In this document: in pieces, positions 27,311 to 35,659 of the stretch | How positions within the stretch are numbered: position 1 is the stretch's first letter | Layout: every line of letters starts with the position of its first letter | The notes under the pieces: generated by a model | Database searches by the model: none | What the model was told of the DNA's origin: nothing | The model's input: only the letters and a program-made list of their open reading frames with translations | Made by a program: the position numbers and the translations under genes | Assembly (NCBI RefSeq): GCF_001307195.1 | Contig: NZ_CP012808.1 | Span: 2,046,001 to 2,110,000 of the forward strand | Direction: 5' to 3' | From: Acinetobacter equi | GTDB taxonomy: Bacteria > Pseudomonadota > Gammaproteobacteria > Pseudomonadales > Moraxellaceae | Length of the DNA: 64,000 nt

Positions 27311-28186
27311 TTATTTAGCGTTAGTAAATTCACTTACAGGTTTATTAACGGCAACTTTAGTTCCATCAAATTTTTCAGTAATAAATTGCTGAACTTTAGG
27401 TAAATGATAAAGTTCACCTAATTTAGCTAAAGTAGGGTCATTTTTATTTGCTTCACTTACACCAAGTAAGTTCACATAAAGCGCTGTACTTTGGTCAATA
27501 GGCTCACGGAAAACAGAATCTTTTAATACATTTAAGCCGCCTTCAAGCGCTAATGTATTACCAAGAACAATAGCATCTACGTCATCTTTAACACGAACAG
27601 CAGTTGTCATTTGAACTGGCTTAAGCTTTAAGTTTTTAGGATTTTCAACGATATCGTTCGTTGTACCGCTACCTAAATTGAAATCTGGTTTTAGTTTAAT
27701 TAAACCAGCAGATTGTAATAATGAAAGTGCACGTGCTTCATTTGCAGTGTCATTTGGAATTGCAATTGTTGCGCCATTAGGGAATTGGTCAACCGATTTA
27801 ATTTTATCGTTTGCGTAAATACCCATTGGTTCTAAGTATGTTGTCGCAATTGCATGAATTTGATCTTTATTTGATTCATTGTATGCAGCTAAATAGTTAA
27901 ATGATTGGAATGCATTTACATCCATTTCACCACTTGCGACAGATGTGTTAAGCACCACATAGTCATTTAAAGTTTTTACATCTAAATCAATACCTGCTTC
28001 TTTTGTTTCAGGTAAAGATGCAATGTATTTCCAAATATCAACGTCAGGACCAGTAGATGCTAAGCGGACTTTACGTAATTCTGATGATGAAGCGGTATCT
28101 TGTGTGGCTTCTTGAGCTGGTTGTTTTGAACAGGCACTAAGAAGAACAACAAAAAACGCTAAGCCTAAACCAAGTAGTTTTTTCAT
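27311..28186 (-). CDS. metQ: Methionine-binding lipoprotein MetQ
   Basis: Substrate-binding lipoprotein of the methionine importer, 291 residues. Start ATG 28186 behind AGGA, giving MKKLLGLGLAFFVVLLSACSK with lipobox LSAC (Cys19); the open frame extends further upstream without family sequence. NLPA-domain marks: KTLNDYVVLNTSVASGEMDVNAFQSF (in part), IPNDTANEARALSLLQSAGLI. It lies upstream of metNI but is separated by a terminator, so the receptor can be made in excess. Confidence 0.95.
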   Translation of the reverse strand: MKKLLGLGLAFFVVLLSACSKQPAQEATQDTASSSELRKVRLASTGPDVDIWKYIASLPETKEAGIDLDVKTLNDYVVLNTSVASGEMDVNAFQSFNYLAAYNESNKDQIHAIATTYLEPMGIYANDKIKSVDQFPNGATIAIPNDTANEARALSLLQSAGLIKLKPDFNLGSGTTNDIVENPKNLKLKPVQMTTAVRVKDDVDAIVLGNTLALEGGLNVLKDSVFREPIDQSTALYVNLLGVSEANKNDPTLAKLGELYHLPKVQQFITEKFDGTKVAVNKPVSEFTNAK

Positions 28187-28564
28187 GAAACATCCTATGT
28201 AAATTTGCAATAATTTACAGTCACGGGTTATTTGAGAGAATAGGGCTAAACGGTATTCATTAAAACGTGAATACACGAATTATATGGGCAGTGAGTCAAA
28301 ACAAAATTTTGTTTTTAGTCACTATTTGTTGTATGCATCATAACAATAAATAGTTATTCGATATAGTGAATAAAATATGATTTCTTTTCACAATTATACA
28401 TAAGTAATATTTTATGTATTTTATAATACATTGATAAATAATATATTATTAAATTGTGCGATTTAAAAAGAGAGGAACTTTTATGAGGATATATGCTTAT
28501 AAGAATTTTTCTTATTTAAATATAAAAAATAGATATAAATGAAAATAGCCAATTTGACTATGAT
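28187..28564. other. AT-rich region upstream of metQ
   Basis: No gene seen. It holds a near-perfect 32-bp palindrome (28291-28322) listed separately; the remainder up to the purD terminator is AT-rich with no further structure I can support. Confidence 0.5.
28291..28322. promoter_or_regulatory. Near-perfect 32-bp palindrome upstream of metQ (candidate operator)
   Basis: The left arm GTGAGTCAAAACAAAA and the reverse complement of the right arm, GTGACTAAAAACAAAA, agree at 14 of 16 positions. It lies 105 bp before the metQ ATG. It could bind a dimeric regulator of methionine or sulfur genes; the protein is unknown. Confidence 0.4.
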
Positions 28565-28591
28565 AAAAAACCCGCATTAAGCGGGTTTTTT
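28565..28591. terminator. Terminator of purD
   Basis: Eleven-pair stem AAAAAACCCGC/GCGGGTTTTTT around ATTAA, 21 bp past the purD stop; works in either direction. Confidence 0.9.
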
Positions 28592-28611
28592 ATGAATACA
28601 TTTATAACGAC

Positions 28612-29895
28612 TTAAGCATTTTCACGAGCAATTGCGCGGTAACCAATATCTTTGCGATATTGAACACCATCGAAAGTTACTTTTTCACATAACTCTAATG
28701 CTTTTGCTTGAGCCTCACCAATTGTATTGCCAAGTGCTGTTACGCAAAGTACACGACCACCAGCAGTCACAATGTCACCATTTTCACGAGCTTTGGTTCC
28801 TGCATGGAAAACTTTAGCATCGGTCATTTGTGTATCTAAACCAGAAATGATATCACCATTACTTGAAGTCTCAGGGTAGCCACGAGATGCAAGTACAATA
28901 CCTACAGTTTTACGCCCATCCCACTCAGCTTCAGTTGGTAATTTACCTTCTAAGCCAGCTTGAACTAAATCAACTAAAGATGATTTTAAGCGCATCATAA
29001 TCGGCTGCGTTTCTGGATCACCAAAACGACAGTTAAATTCGATTACTTTTGGTTGACCTTGTTCATCAATCATCAAGCCTGCATATAAGAAACCGGTATA
29101 TACATGACCGTCTTTTTTCATACCTTCAACGGTAGGACGCATCACTTCATTCATTGTTTTTTCAAAAACATCTGAAGTTACAACAGGAGCAGGAGAGTAT
29201 GCGCCCATACCACCCGTGTTTGGACCTTGATCACCTTCAAAAATACGTTTATGGTCTTGTGACGTTGCCATTGGTAAAATGTTGTCGCCATCAATCATAC
29301 AAATAAATGATGCTTCTTCACCTGCAAGGAACTCTTCGATCACAACACGAGAACCAGCATTACCAAATTTATTGCCTGCAAGCATATCGTCAATTGCATC
29401 AAATGCTTCTTGATTCGTCATTGCAACAATAACGCCTTTACCTGCTGCAAGACCATCTGCCTTAATAACGATAGGTGCACCATTTTTTTCAACAAATGCT
29501 TTGGCTGCATTTACTTCTGTAAATACATCATAGAAAGCAGTTGGAATATTGTGGCGTTTTAAGAAATGTTTAGCGAAAGCTTTTGAGCCTTCTAATTGTG
29601 CAGCAAATTGAGTTGGTCCCCAAACTTTGACACCTGCTTCACGACATGCATCTACAACACCATTTACAAGAGGTGCTTCTGGACCAACAATAATTAAATC
29701 AACCGCATTGTTTTTTGCAAAATTAATAATGGCAGGGTTATCTAAAATATTTAAAGCGACATTTTCACATTTATCTTCGGTTGCAGTGCCTGCATTACCT
29801 GGGGCGACAAATACTTTTGCGACTTGATCGTCTTGTGCGATTTTCCATGCAAATGCATGTTCACGGCCGCCATTACCTAAAACTAAAATGTTCAT
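28612..29895 (-). CDS. purD: Phosphoribosylamine-glycine ligase
   Basis: GAR synthetase, second step of purine synthesis, joining glycine to phosphoribosylamine with ATP. 427 residues, normal. N-terminal MNILVLGNGGREHAFAWK; ATP-grasp region with IVIKADGLAAGKGVIVA, the family signature CRFGDPETQPIMMRL and a C-terminal beta-barrel domain (GIVLASRGYPETSSNGDII). It follows purH by 136 bp with a strong non-terminator hairpin between, so the two may be cotranscribed. Confidence 0.97.
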   Translation of the reverse strand: MNILVLGNGGREHAFAWKIAQDDQVAKVFVAPGNAGTATEDKCENVALNILDNPAIINFAKNNAVDLIIVGPEAPLVNGVVDACREAGVKVWGPTQFAAQLEGSKAFAKHFLKRHNIPTAFYDVFTEVNAAKAFVEKNGAPIVIKADGLAAGKGVIVAMTNQEAFDAIDDMLAGNKFGNAGSRVVIEEFLAGEEASFICMIDGDNILPMATSQDHKRIFEGDQGPNTGGMGAYSPAPVVTSDVFEKTMNEVMRPTVEGMKKDGHVYTGFLYAGLMIDEQGQPKVIEFNCRFGDPETQPIMMRLKSSLVDLVQAGLEGKLPTEAEWDGRKTVGIVLASRGYPETSSNGDIISGLDTQMTDAKVFHAGTKARENGDIVTAGGRVLCVTALGNTIGEAQAKALELCEKVTFDGVQYRKDIGYRAIARENA

Positions 29896-29993
29896 CTTTA
29901 GAAAATCCCTCGAAAATGAAATTCCACAAACCCAATGAGGCTTAAATTTTTACATCAAAATAAATGATGCTAAGACGTTTTGAACGTAACATA

Positions 29994-30012
29994 CCCTCCT
30001 TTGAAAGGAGGG
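29994..30012. repeat. Stable hairpin between purH and purD
   Basis: CCCTCCT and AGGAGGG pair around TTGAA. No U run follows on the minus strand, so it is not a classic terminator. One arm is a perfect anti-Shine-Dalgarno complement, but it lies about 100 nt before the purD ATG. Confidence 0.5.
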
Positions 30013-30031
30013 CATGTTTATATTTTATAAA

Positions 30032-31606
30032 TTAGTGGCGGAAGTGACGCATGCCAGTGAAGACCATTGCGATACCAGCTTCATCAGCAGCAGCAATTGT
30101 TTCTTCATCACGCATAGAACCACCTGGTTGGATAATACATTTAATACCTGCTTTAGCAGCATTATCAATACCATCACGGAATGGGAAGAATGCGTCAGAT
30201 GCCATTACTGCACCTTCCACAACAAGACCTGCATGTTCTGCTTTAATTGCTGCAATACGAGCAGAGTTTACGCGGCTCATTTGACCTGCGCCTACACCAA
30301 TTGTTTGACGGTTTTTCGCATAAACAATCGCGTTAGACTTCACGTATTTTGCAACTTTCCAAGCAAAAATCATGTCGTCAATTTCTTGTTCAGTTGGAGC
30401 ACGTTTAGTCACAACTTTAAGGTCGTCTTTAGTGATCATGCCTAAGTCTTGATCTTGAACAAGTAAACCACCGTTTACGCGTTTGTAATCAAGTTGAGCT
30501 GCACGTGCATCAATTGCTGGAAGTTCACCACATACAAGTACGCGGACATTTTTCTTCGCGCCAGTCACTTCAAGTACACCTTCAGCAATACTTGGTGCAA
30601 TGATGACTTCTACAAATTGACGATCTACAATTGCTTGAGCAGTTTCGACATCTAATTCACGGTTAAATGCAATGATGCCACCAAATGCAGATTCAGGATC
30701 TGTTGCATAAGCAAGATCATAAGCAGCTTTAATGCCGTCTAGAGAAACAGCAACACCACATGGATTTGCATGTTTAACAATTACACAGGCAGGTTTTGCA
30801 AAAGATTTTACACATTCAAGTGCTGCATCTGTATCTGCAATATTGTTGTAAGATAATTCCTTACCTTGTAATTGTTTTGCAGTTGAAACAGATGCTTCAG
30901 TTGCAGTTGATTCTACATAGAATGCAGCAGATTGATGCGGGTTTTCACCGTAACGTAAATCTTGAACTTTATTTAATTGTGTATTGAATGTACGTGCAAA
31001 TTTGTCAGCTTGACCTTCTTCTTTACCTACACGAGCGCCTAAGTAAGATGCGATCATACCGTCATATTGAGCAGTGTGTTCAAATGCTTTAACAGCTAGG
31101 TCAAAACGTGTTTCGTAAGACAATGCACCATTTGCTTTTAATTCATCAATAACTGTTGCATAGTCAGATGCATTTACCACAATCCCTACAGATGCATGGT
31201 TTTTTGCAGCAGCGCGAACCATTGTCGGACCACCGATGTCGATATTTTCAATCGCATCAGCAAGTGAACAGTTTGGTTTAGCAACTGTTGCAGCAAAAGG
31301 GTATAAGTTAACAATAACTAAATCGATTGCATCAATATTGTGCTCAGCCATTACTTGTTCGTCTAGACCACGACGAGCAAGGATTCCTCCATGAATTTTT
31401 GGATGAAGCGTTTTTACACGGCCGTCCATCATCTCTGGAAAACCTGTATGCTCAGAAACTTCAACTACAGCAACATTATTGTCTTTCAACAATTTGTATG
31501 TGCCGCCAGTAGATAAGATTTCTACCCCAAGAGCAACAAGGTTTTGGGCGAATTCGACAATACCAGTTTTGTCTGATACAGAGATTAAAGCGCGTTTAAT
31601 AGTCAT
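30032..31606 (-). CDS. purH: Bifunctional AICAR formyltransferase / IMP cyclohydrolase
   Basis: Catalyses the last two steps to IMP. 524 residues from ATG 31606 ([20 protein letters not shown]); the open frame extends 33 codons upstream without family sequence. N-terminal MGS-like cyclohydrolase domain ([29 protein letters not shown]) and C-terminal transformylase with the [12 protein letters not shown] catalytic Lys-His motif and [14 protein letters not shown]. It lies 99 bp after fis, with a terminator-like hairpin between. Confidence 0.97.
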   Translation of the reverse strand: MTIKRALISVSDKTGIVEFAQNLVALGVEILSTGGTYKLLKDNNVAVVEVSEHTGFPEMMDGRVKTLHPKIHGGILARRGLDEQVMAEHNIDAIDLVIVNLYPFAATVAKPNCSLADAIENIDIGGPTMVRAAAKNHASVGIVVNASDYATVIDELKANGALSYETRFDLAVKAFEHTAQYDGMIASYLGARVGKEEGQADKFARTFNTQLNKVQDLRYGENPHQSAAFYVESTATEASVSTAKQLQGKELSYNNIADTDAALECVKSFAKPACVIVKHANPCGVAVSLDGIKAAYDLAYATDPESAFGGIIAFNRELDVETAQAIVDRQFVEVIIAPSIAEGVLEVTGAKKNVRVLVCGELPAIDARAAQLDYKRVNGGLLVQDQDLGMITKDDLKVVTKRAPTEQEIDDMIFAWKVAKYVKSNAIVYAKNRQTIGVGAGQMSRVNSARIAAIKAEHAGLVVEGAVMASDAFFPFRDGIDNAAKAGIKCIIQPGGSMRDEETIAAADEAGIAMVFTGMRHFRH

Positions 31607-31666
31607 GATCTTTGTCACAGTCACAGTTATTAACAGATAAAAACAATTTTGGCAAAAATTGCAGGT

Positions 31667-31700
31667 TAAAAAAAATGCCTGCGGAAGCCGCAAGCATTTT
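31667..31700 (-). terminator. Terminator between fis and purH
   Basis: Hairpin of 12 to 13 pairs (AAAATGC...TGCGG with CCGCA...GCATTTT, one mismatch) and an A run at 31667-31675 that gives a U tail on the minus strand, right after the fis stop. Confidence 0.75.
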
Positions 31701-31705
31701 ATCAT

Positions 31706-31975
31706 TTATTCACTCATTAAACCGTGAGCTTTTAACTTTTTACGTAAAGTTCCACGGTTCAGTCCGAGAATCTCGGCAGCGCGTGTTTGATTACCACGCG
31801 TATATTCTAGAACGACAGATAAAAGAGGTTTCTCCATTTCTGCTAGCACCATATCGTACACTTGTGATGGTTGCTCGCCTTGCAATTGTGCAAAGTAATG
31901 GCGAACTGCGCGATCTACGTGAATACGAAGAGCAACATCAGATTGTGCAGTAAAAATAGGAGATTTGCTATTCAT
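31706..31975 (-). CDS. fis: Fis family nucleoid-associated regulator
   Basis: DNA-bending regulator of 89 residues (E. coli Fis 98). The C-terminal helix-turn-helix [20 protein letters not shown] (about 62-81) is highly typical; the N-terminal beta-hairpin arm region is shorter. I start at ATG 31975 ([11 protein letters not shown]) rather than 32023, whose extra residues do not look like the family. Its place after prmA and the DUF3426 gene and before purH-purD is as in Pseudomonas, but no dusB is present in front. A 382-bp region with palindromes and phased A-tracts lies upstream. Confidence 0.92.
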   Translation of the reverse strand: MNSKSPIFTAQSDVALRIHVDRAVRHYFAQLQGEQPSQVYDMVLAEMEKPLLSVVLEYTRGNQTRAAEILGLNRGTLRKKLKAHGLMSE

Positions 31976-32128
31976 GCGAATTAATCCGAAATCAGATATC
32001 ACTAGGGTAAAGTGATATATCAATGTGGTCTATGAAATAAATGAACACCGCGTTTTAGATCCTAAAACTGGCGCTCTAAAACTGGTATATAGCTTGCCAC
32101 ATATCTTAGCATTGATCAAAAAATAAGC

Positions 32129-32153
32129 GTAACAATAGTTAAATATTTGTTAC
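32129..32153. promoter_or_regulatory. Inverted repeat upstream of fis (candidate operator)
   Basis: Perfect seven-base arms GTAACAA and TTGTTAC with an 11-bp AT-rich centre, about 155 bp before the fis ATG. No known regulator assigned. Confidence 0.3.
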
Positions 32154-32186
32154 AGACCTATTTCAAACAAAAAAATCTACTTGATA

Positions 32187-32204
32187 CGCTTTAATAATAA
32201 AGCG
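32187..32204. promoter_or_regulatory. Inverted repeat upstream of fis (candidate operator)
   Basis: Perfect seven-base arms CGCTTTA and TAAAGCG with an ATAA centre. No U run on either side, so an operator is more likely than a terminator. Confidence 0.3.
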
Positions 32205-32312
32205 CATTGAGCGGATAAATTTTATTGTGAAATTAGCGAAGAGTTTGCAGCGTGAAGCTTTCGTGGCGCGTATGATACCATTCTTCAAGAAAAAGTGAGC
32301 AAGAAAAGTTCA

Positions 32313-32340
32313 TTTTTTTTAATTTTTTTTAATTTTTTTA
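32313..32340. repeat. Phased A/T tracts (10-bp period)
   Basis: Three runs of seven or eight T separated by AA, repeating every 10 bp; on the minus strand these are in-phase A-tracts, the classic pattern for intrinsically curved DNA. Confidence 0.6.
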
Positions 32341-32357
32341 ATAGGTTTTTCCAATCT

Positions 32358-33206
32358 TTATGGACGAATAATTTGTAAATCATAATGATCGAAGTTTTTT
32401 TCAGGCAAAGGAAGTGAAATGTCAAACATAAAAGGAGTATTAATGGGGATTCGTTTAATATTTTGTAAGCTAGGAATAAGGTATTCATCGGAAGTATAAA
32501 TACGACTAAATACAATTTCTTTATTTTTAGTGAGGGTGAGTAATAATAATGGCATTGGCAAGCTACGATCATTTTGATTAATCAGTTCACCTATCAAATT
32601 TATGTTTGTATCCTCTTCGGAGTGTGTTTTTAGGCTACGGATGTTGATATAACTATATTGTTGTTCTAAGTCGGAGCAATTAATTAATCCGCAGAATTTA
32701 GTGAAAATTTGGTGAACAGAAGGGTTATCACTTAAAAATTTAGGGTTAAACATTAAGAGTTGAAAAAATAAGATTGAAATAAGAACTGAAGTTGTAAGTC
32801 CCCAAGTAATATAATAAGTCCTCTTAGCGGTCTGTTGACTTAGATTTAATTTTTCTTCTGCTAAATTTAGTGTGGGGATACTAGGAATTGCCTCTGTACT
32901 AAAATAGCTTAAATTATTTAAATAAGTTTCTAAGTCAATATTGGAGTGTTCTACTTTTTCATTAAAAATTTTTAAAAAATCTGAAGATGTTGTAATAATT
33001 TCTTGATTTGTATGTTTTATATGAATGTGTTGAGTATCGGGTAAATCAGTTTTTTGAGGTGTTGATAATTGAATTAAATGTAATAGCGCATTAAATTCAC
33101 ATAAGCATTTGGGACAACAAACCATGCCCTGGGCTACTGTAAGTTGAGCTACAGAAACTTTATAGATGCTTGAGCATTTAGGGCATTGGGTTGGTCTGTC
33201 TATCAT
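32358..33206 (-). CDS. DUF3426 protein with N-terminal zinc ribbon and one membrane helix
   Basis: 282 residues. Starts with an MJ0042-type zinc ribbon (Cys8, Cys11, Cys31, Cys34; TQCPKCSSIYKV and CCPKCLCEF), then a low-complexity linker, a membrane helix at about 132-155 (YYITWGLTTSVLISILFFQL in part) and a C-terminal DUF3426 domain (INLIGELINQNDRSLPMPLL). This is the usual neighbour of prmA in Pseudomonas and Acinetobacter; function unknown. 15 bp after prmA, so cotranscribed. Confidence 0.85.
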   Translation of the reverse strand: MIDRPTQCPKCSSIYKVSVAQLTVAQGMVCCPKCLCEFNALLHLIQLSTPQKTDLPDTQHIHIKHTNQEIITTSSDFLKIFNEKVEHSNIDLETYLNNLSYFSTEAIPSIPTLNLAEEKLNLSQQTAKRTYYITWGLTTSVLISILFFQLLMFNPKFLSDNPSVHQIFTKFCGLINCSDLEQQYSYINIRSLKTHSEEDTNINLIGELINQNDRSLPMPLLLLTLTKNKEIVFSRIYTSDEYLIPSLQNIKRIPINTPFMFDISLPLPEKNFDHYDLQIIRP

Positions 33207-33221
33207 ATTTTAAATGAACTA

Positions 33222-34124
33222 TTAATATTGTTGGCGCTTACCAGAAACTCGGCACCAATATTCATCGTGTTTAGTAATATCTAATATATCAAAAAACTCA
33301 GAATATACTTGAGAAACTTCATCAACTTGTTCGTTAATGATACCAGCAAGTGCAAATTCACCTTCAGGTTTGATGAGTGTGGCAAATTGTGGAGCAAGCA
33401 TCATAAGAGGTCCTGCTAGGATGTTTGCAACAAATACATCTGCCTTTTGGTTTTGTAATGTTTCATAAAATTCATCAGGTAAACCAACATATAAATTTTC
33501 TGCAACGCCATTTAATGCTGCATTTTGTTCAGTGGCCAATACGGCTTGAGGATCAATATCTGTTGCGTATACTTTTTTAGCACCAAGTAATAATGCTGCA
33601 ACAGCTAAAATTCCCGAACCACAGCCATAGTCAATGACGATTTTATCTTTCACATCAGTTTGACCAAGCCATTGTAGGCAAAGGAAAGTAGAAGCATGGT
33701 TACCTGTACCAAATGCAAGACCTGGATCAAGTTTTAAATTAACAGCATCAGCTTCTGGTGCTTCCATCCATTCAGGAACAATCCAAAATTTTTCGCTAAT
33801 TTTAATGGGTTCATATGCATCCATCCAAGTGCGTTCCCATTCTTGGTCTTCAATGAACTCAAATTTTAATGGTACTTCAGGCATTTGAAGTTGAATAAAT
33901 GTGATGATTGCATCGACATCAATTTCTTCATCGTCTTCTTGAGCATAAATACCAGTAACAATAACTTTGTTCCACAGCGGTGTTTCACCTGGAAGCGGTT
34001 CTAATAAATCCTGATTTTCAGCATCATCTAAAGTTACACTTACTGCACCTAAAGAGTTAAGTAGTGTTTCAGTAAAATCGACTTGAGCCTGATCAACAGT
34101 AATATGTATTTGTAACCACTTCAC
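33222..34124 (-). CDS. prmA: Ribosomal protein L11 methyltransferase
   Basis: SAM-dependent enzyme that methylates lysines and the N-terminus of ribosomal protein L11. 300 residues: substrate-recognition N-domain ([20 protein letters not shown]), [20 protein letters not shown], then motif [21 protein letters not shown], acidic YATDIDPQA and the catalytic-loop VANILAGPL. First gene of a prmA-DUF3426 unit, with fis further downstream. Confidence 0.95.
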   Translation of the reverse strand: MKWLQIHITVDQAQVDFTETLLNSLGAVSVTLDDAENQDLLEPLPGETPLWNKVIVTGIYAQEDDEEIDVDAIITFIQLQMPEVPLKFEFIEDQEWERTWMDAYEPIKISEKFWIVPEWMEAPEADAVNLKLDPGLAFGTGNHASTFLCLQWLGQTDVKDKIVIDYGCGSGILAVAALLLGAKKVYATDIDPQAVLATEQNAALNGVAENLYVGLPDEFYETLQNQKADVFVANILAGPLMMLAPQFATLIKPEGEFALAGIINEQVDEVSQVYSEFFDILDITKHDEYWCRVSGKRQQY

Positions 34125-34296
34125 GAAAATAACCTAATCATTTTTTATTAAACGAGTATTGTAGCTGATCTATGCTCAAACATGGCAATTTTATTGGCAA
34201 ATATCATGAATGATTTTTGAAAGTTATAAATTAATTTTATTTATTAAAATGATATTTATTTCATGAAATATAAGCATAAGCCATTAAAGTTATAGA

Positions 34297-34332
34297 AATT
34301 ATAGGTGATGATTCATTTCATCACCTATAATT
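34297..34332 (-). terminator. Long hairpin at the end of the four-cysteine protein gene
   Basis: Perfect 15-pair stem (AATTATAGGTGATGA/TCATCACCTATAATT) with a TTCATT loop, 5 bp past the stop at 34338. The U tail is short, but stem strength makes it a likely terminator or 3' protector. Confidence 0.7.
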
Positions 34333-34337
34333 CAGTA

Positions 34338-34688
34338 CTATTTAGGTGCAGGAGCCATGTAACCAAGACCACACTTACCTTTAAAATCAATACCTTTTAG
34401 ATTAATAGCTTTACTTGCAGGATTGATTTTACAAACGCTATTTAATTCTTTTGCAAAACGTTCAAAAATTTCTGTTTTTTGTGTCGGGAAGAATTGAGTT
34501 TCACATGTACCATTCCAAAGAACGCCTTTGTAGCGAAAATTTGTTTCTGCACCTACAGATTTACCCTGGCAAGCTTTTTGATATAAATCTGGTGTATAGA
34601 AATTATCAACAGCATTATTTGCTTGAAGATTAAGTGGAGCTAAAAATACACAAGCTAAAGCAATAGAAGATAAAATATGCTTTTTCAT
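34338..34688 (-). CDS. Secreted small four-cysteine protein, paralog A
   Basis: 116 residues with a signal peptide cut after LQA (about residue 23). The mature part of 93 residues has four cysteines (in QKACQGKS, WNGTC, NSVCK and GKCGL), enough for two disulfides, and ends in APAPK. It is clearly homologous along its whole length to the protein at 35056-35403. I do not recognise a family; a periplasmic or secreted role is inferred from the signal and cysteines. Each copy has its own spacer and hairpin, so they are separate transcripts or weakly linked. Confidence 0.75.
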   Translation of the reverse strand: MKKHILSSIALACVFLAPLNLQANNAVDNFYTPDLYQKACQGKSVGAETNFRYKGVLWNGTCETQFFPTQKTEIFERFAKELNSVCKINPASKAINLKGIDFKGKCGLGYMAPAPK

Positions 34689-35055
34689 TAAGCTTTCCTT
34701 TTATAAGTTTGATATGAATCATGTTTTTTAAAAATTATGCAATTAAAGTATATTTAAGTTGAAAAATAATTCAAGTTTAATTTAATAATTCAATATAAAT
34801 AATGTAGAAAAACTTAATTTTGTTGGGGTTGTAGTGAGGTTCTTTGCTAGTTATATAAGGATATTTATATACAATGAGTAAAATCTTCATTGTATATGGA
34901 TGTAATTTTAATAATTTAAAAATATCAAATTGTATTTATAAATGAAAAGATAGATCAGTTGATTTTTTGAAGAAAAAGTTGTGAGCTTGAATTGTTGTGA
35001 AGATGAAAGAAGGGGGAGGATATTCCCCCGTGAATAAAATATTAAAAATGGAGTC
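34689..35055. other. 367-bp AT-rich spacer between the two four-cysteine paralogs
   Basis: No gene seen. It holds a GC hairpin just past the stop of the right-hand paralog (35012-35029); the rest is AT-rich and presumably carries the promoter of the left-hand paralog. Confidence 0.5.
35012..35029 (-). terminator. Hairpin after the right-hand four-cysteine gene
   Basis: GGGGGA and TCCCCC pair around GGATAT; on the minus strand it is followed by a pyrimidine-rich stretch. Probable weak terminator. Confidence 0.55.
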
Positions 35056-35403
35056 TTAAGGTGCTGGAGCAGTAAAGGCTAAGGCACATTTACCTACATA
35101 TTCTTTACCTTCGATATTCATTGCTTTTGATTTCATATCTGATTTACAAATACTTGTTAATTCAGTTTCATTACCTTTAATGTTTTTATAATTACCAGAC
35201 GGGATAAACTGAGCTTGGCAAGTGCCATTCCAAATGATGCCATGAGCAGCATAACTTACAGCATCTCCTAGCGACTTACCTTTACAAACTTGTTGGTATT
35301 TTTGAGGATTATATGTGTTTGAAACTTTATCATTTGCTTGTACATAAAGTGGAGCTAAAATTAAACATGATAAAACAGCAGACAACATAAACTTAGTTTT
35401 CAT
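35056..35403 (-). CDS. Secreted small four-cysteine protein, paralog B
   Basis: 115 residues: signal peptide to about residue 23 (VQA), then a mature domain with four cysteines at the same places as paralog A (QQVCKGKS, WNGTC, TSICK, GKCAL) and the same ending, APAP. Shared blocks include LAPL, NTYNPQKYQ versus NFYTPDLYQ, and IIWNGTCQAQF versus VLWNGTCETQF. The copies have diverged considerably, so the duplication is old. Function unknown. Confidence 0.75.
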   Translation of the reverse strand: MKTKFMLSAVLSCLILAPLYVQANDKVSNTYNPQKYQQVCKGKSLGDAVSYAAHGIIWNGTCQAQFIPSGNYKNIKGNETELTSICKSDMKSKAMNIEGKEYVGKCALAFTAPAP

Positions 35404-35616
35404 GAAGATATTCCTTTGCTTGTTAATGTAATGTTCAATTTAAAATGTAATAAATAATTGTATAATAAACACTCAAATGTTTGTGGTAAAAACGTAGTGA
35501 TACATACTGTATATATAACGAAATGAAACAAAAATATATAAAGTAGACAGTGGATTTTAAAATTTGCATAGAAAAATATAAAATTGACTTAATCTGTCAA
35601 CTTATTGCTGAATTTT

Positions 35617-35625
35617 TGCTACAAT
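35617..35625 (+). promoter_or_regulatory. Extended -10 promoter of mnmG
   Basis: TGC followed by TACAAT is a good extended -10 element, 35 bp before the mnmG ATG. No convincing -35 box at 17 bp, as expected for extended -10 promoters. Confidence 0.5.
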
Positions 35626-35659
35626 ATAGAGTCATTTCTTTAATCTCTCTTTTACCATT

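Larger units (their letters stand above)
31976..32357. other. 382-bp control region upstream of fis
   Basis: No gene seen. It contains two perfect inverted repeats: GTAACAA...TTGTTAC (32129-32153, 11-nt centre) and CGCTTTA-ATAA-TAAAGCG (32187-32204). A run of three T8 tracts repeating every 10 bp lies at its right end (32313-32340). Fis genes are usually tightly regulated, and these are candidate operator and bending elements. Confidence 0.5.

Noticed and set aside
31607..31705. Longer N-terminus for PurH
   Set aside because: Covers the fis terminator hairpin and lacks family sequence.
32285..32572. 95-codon minus-strand frame over the T tracts
   Set aside because: Out-of-frame reading of the DUF3426 gene end and the phased A-tracts; poly-Lys tail is an artefact.
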